Positions 14,718-15,084 of a stretch of 15,084 nt of DNA are shown here, in pieces. The first letter of the stretch is position 1. Every line of letters starts with the position of its first letter. Made by a program: the position numbers and the translations under genes. The notes below the pieces were generated by a model. That model saw nothing but the letters and a program-made list of their open reading frames with translations. It did not search any database and was not told where the DNA came from. The stretch lies in assembly GCA_021798415.1 (NCBI GenBank), contig JAJZGO010000032.1, forward strand, positions 1-15,084. The letters run 5' to 3'. The DNA is from Thermoplasmata archaeon (GTDB lineage Archaea > Thermoplasmatota > Thermoplasmata > Lutacidiplasmatales > UBA184).

Positions 14718-15059
14718 CTACGACGGGGCGCGCGACCCGGCCTCGGGCTCGGTGGGGAGGGGCGCGCCGCACCGGCCGCAGTAGCGGAATTGTGTCGGCA
14801 TTCCGGCTTCGCCGCAGTTCCCGCACGACCGCAGGGGGGGGCCGTGGAGGTAATCGCCTTCGCCTCTCGCGAGCTTCGTGCGAAGCTCGGAGACTCGGGC
14901 GGGTCGCTTGTCGACGAACGCGTGCATGCCCTCGTACGGCTCCACGGTGGCGAAGTGGAGCGCGAGCCATTCCTGGGCGTGACCGACGGTCTGGTTCCAG
15001 GCCAGCTCCTTCCAGAAGTTCGCCTGCGTCTTCGTGTACCGGAGGCACTCTGGGAACAT
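14718..15059 (-). CDS. Crotonase-family C-terminal part with zinc ribbon; 5' end missing or broken
   Basis: From the first available ATG (15059) the frame encodes 113 residues. FPECLRYTKTQANFW, ALHFATVEPYEGMHAFVDKR and similar stretches match the C-terminal helices of crotonase (enoyl-CoA hydratase/isomerase) proteins. After a short linker comes a CxxC-x11-CxxC zinc ribbon (C79, C82, C94, C97), unusual for this family. The catalytic core is not present. The homology-like reading (KRLIG) runs five codons above the ATG and then meets an in-frame TAG at 15075-15077, only seven bases from the window edge. So this is either the 3' piece of a gene broken by a stop or frameshift, a sequencing error, or a free-standing fragment. 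It lies 20 bases before bcrB. By pathway logic the full gene could be the 6-oxocyclohex-1-ene-1-carbonyl-CoA hydrolase (oah), but the visible sequence does not settle this. Confidence 0.6.
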   Translation of the reverse strand: MFPECLRYTKTQANFWKELAWNQTVGHAQEWLALHFATVEPYEGMHAFVDKRPARVSELRTKLARGEGDYLHGPPLRSCGNCGEAGMPTQFRYCGRCGAPLPTEPEAGSRAPS

Positions 15060-15084
15060 CCCGATGAGGCGTTTCTAGAGGTGA

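Noticed and set aside
8766..15059. Recent horizontal transfer of the ring-reduction operon shown by composition
   Set aside because: By eye the base composition and codon use of this half resemble those of the housekeeping half, and no transposase, tRNA or direct repeat borders it. An older transfer cannot be excluded.
15075..15077. The in-frame TAG as a pyrrolysine codon
   Set aside because: TAG is the ordinary stop of pheS, the mutase, enolase, S2, the TrmB-like gene and this same crotonase reading frame (14718-14720). Organisms decoding TAG as pyrrolysine usually use it rarely as a stop, so a mutation or sequence error is more likely.
1..15084. CRISPR arrays, tRNA or rRNA genes and insertion sequences
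   Set aside because: No regularly spaced repeats, no cloverleaf-like stretches and no transposase-like frames were seen. Nearly all of the window is accounted for by genes, and no gap exceeds 50 bases between recognised genes.

Overview
The window is very GC-rich and densely packed, and it looks like chromosome from an archaeon. Five things point to an archaeon. PheS carries the long helix-turn-helix N-terminus of the archaeal/eukaryotic type. The methylmalonyl-CoA mutase large subunit lacks a fused B12 domain. Enolase sits directly upstream of ribosomal protein S2, which is a conserved archaeal linkage. There is a TrmB-type regulator. Three A/T-rich TATA-like boxes lie 24-26 bases before start codons with no leader, as in leaderless archaeal transcription. 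The lineage cannot be fixed from the sequence; a high-GC member of the Thermoplasmatota is one possibility, but this is only a guess.

Left half (plus strand, 1-8720). After the proline-rich C-terminal tail of an unidentified gene come pheS-pheT (phenylalanyl-tRNA synthetase). Next is a compact run of methylmalonyl-CoA mutase large subunit, methylmalonyl-CoA epimerase, a divergent enolase and ribosomal protein S2. A separately promoted TrmB-family regulator follows, with a C-terminal domain resembling the V4R small-molecule-binding fold.

Right half (minus strand, 15084 down to 8766). One tightly spaced operon looks like an anaerobic aromatic-ring reduction pathway. In transcription order it holds a crotonase-family C-terminal part with a zinc ribbon, the benzoyl-CoA reductase subunits bcrB, bcrA, bcrD and bcrC, then dch (cyclohexa-1,5-diene-1-carbonyl-CoA hydratase) and had (a zinc dehydrogenase, probably for 6-hydroxycyclohex-1-ene-1-carbonyl-CoA). 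Together these would carry benzoyl-CoA through ATP-driven reduction to the dienoyl-CoA, hydration, and oxidation to the 6-oxo compound. The crotonase fragment at the edge could belong to the ring-opening hydrolase, but its sequence does not prove that. The operon promoter, a CoA ligase and a dedicated ferredoxin are not in the window.

The most notable points are the class I-type benzoyl-CoA reductase locus in an archaeal setting, its permuted subunit order (B-A-D-C), an activase pair in which one partner has lost the DIGGQD aspartate, a zinc ribbon on the crotonase C-terminus with an in-frame stop just upstream, and a TrmB/V4R-like regulator next door that could sense aromatic compounds.
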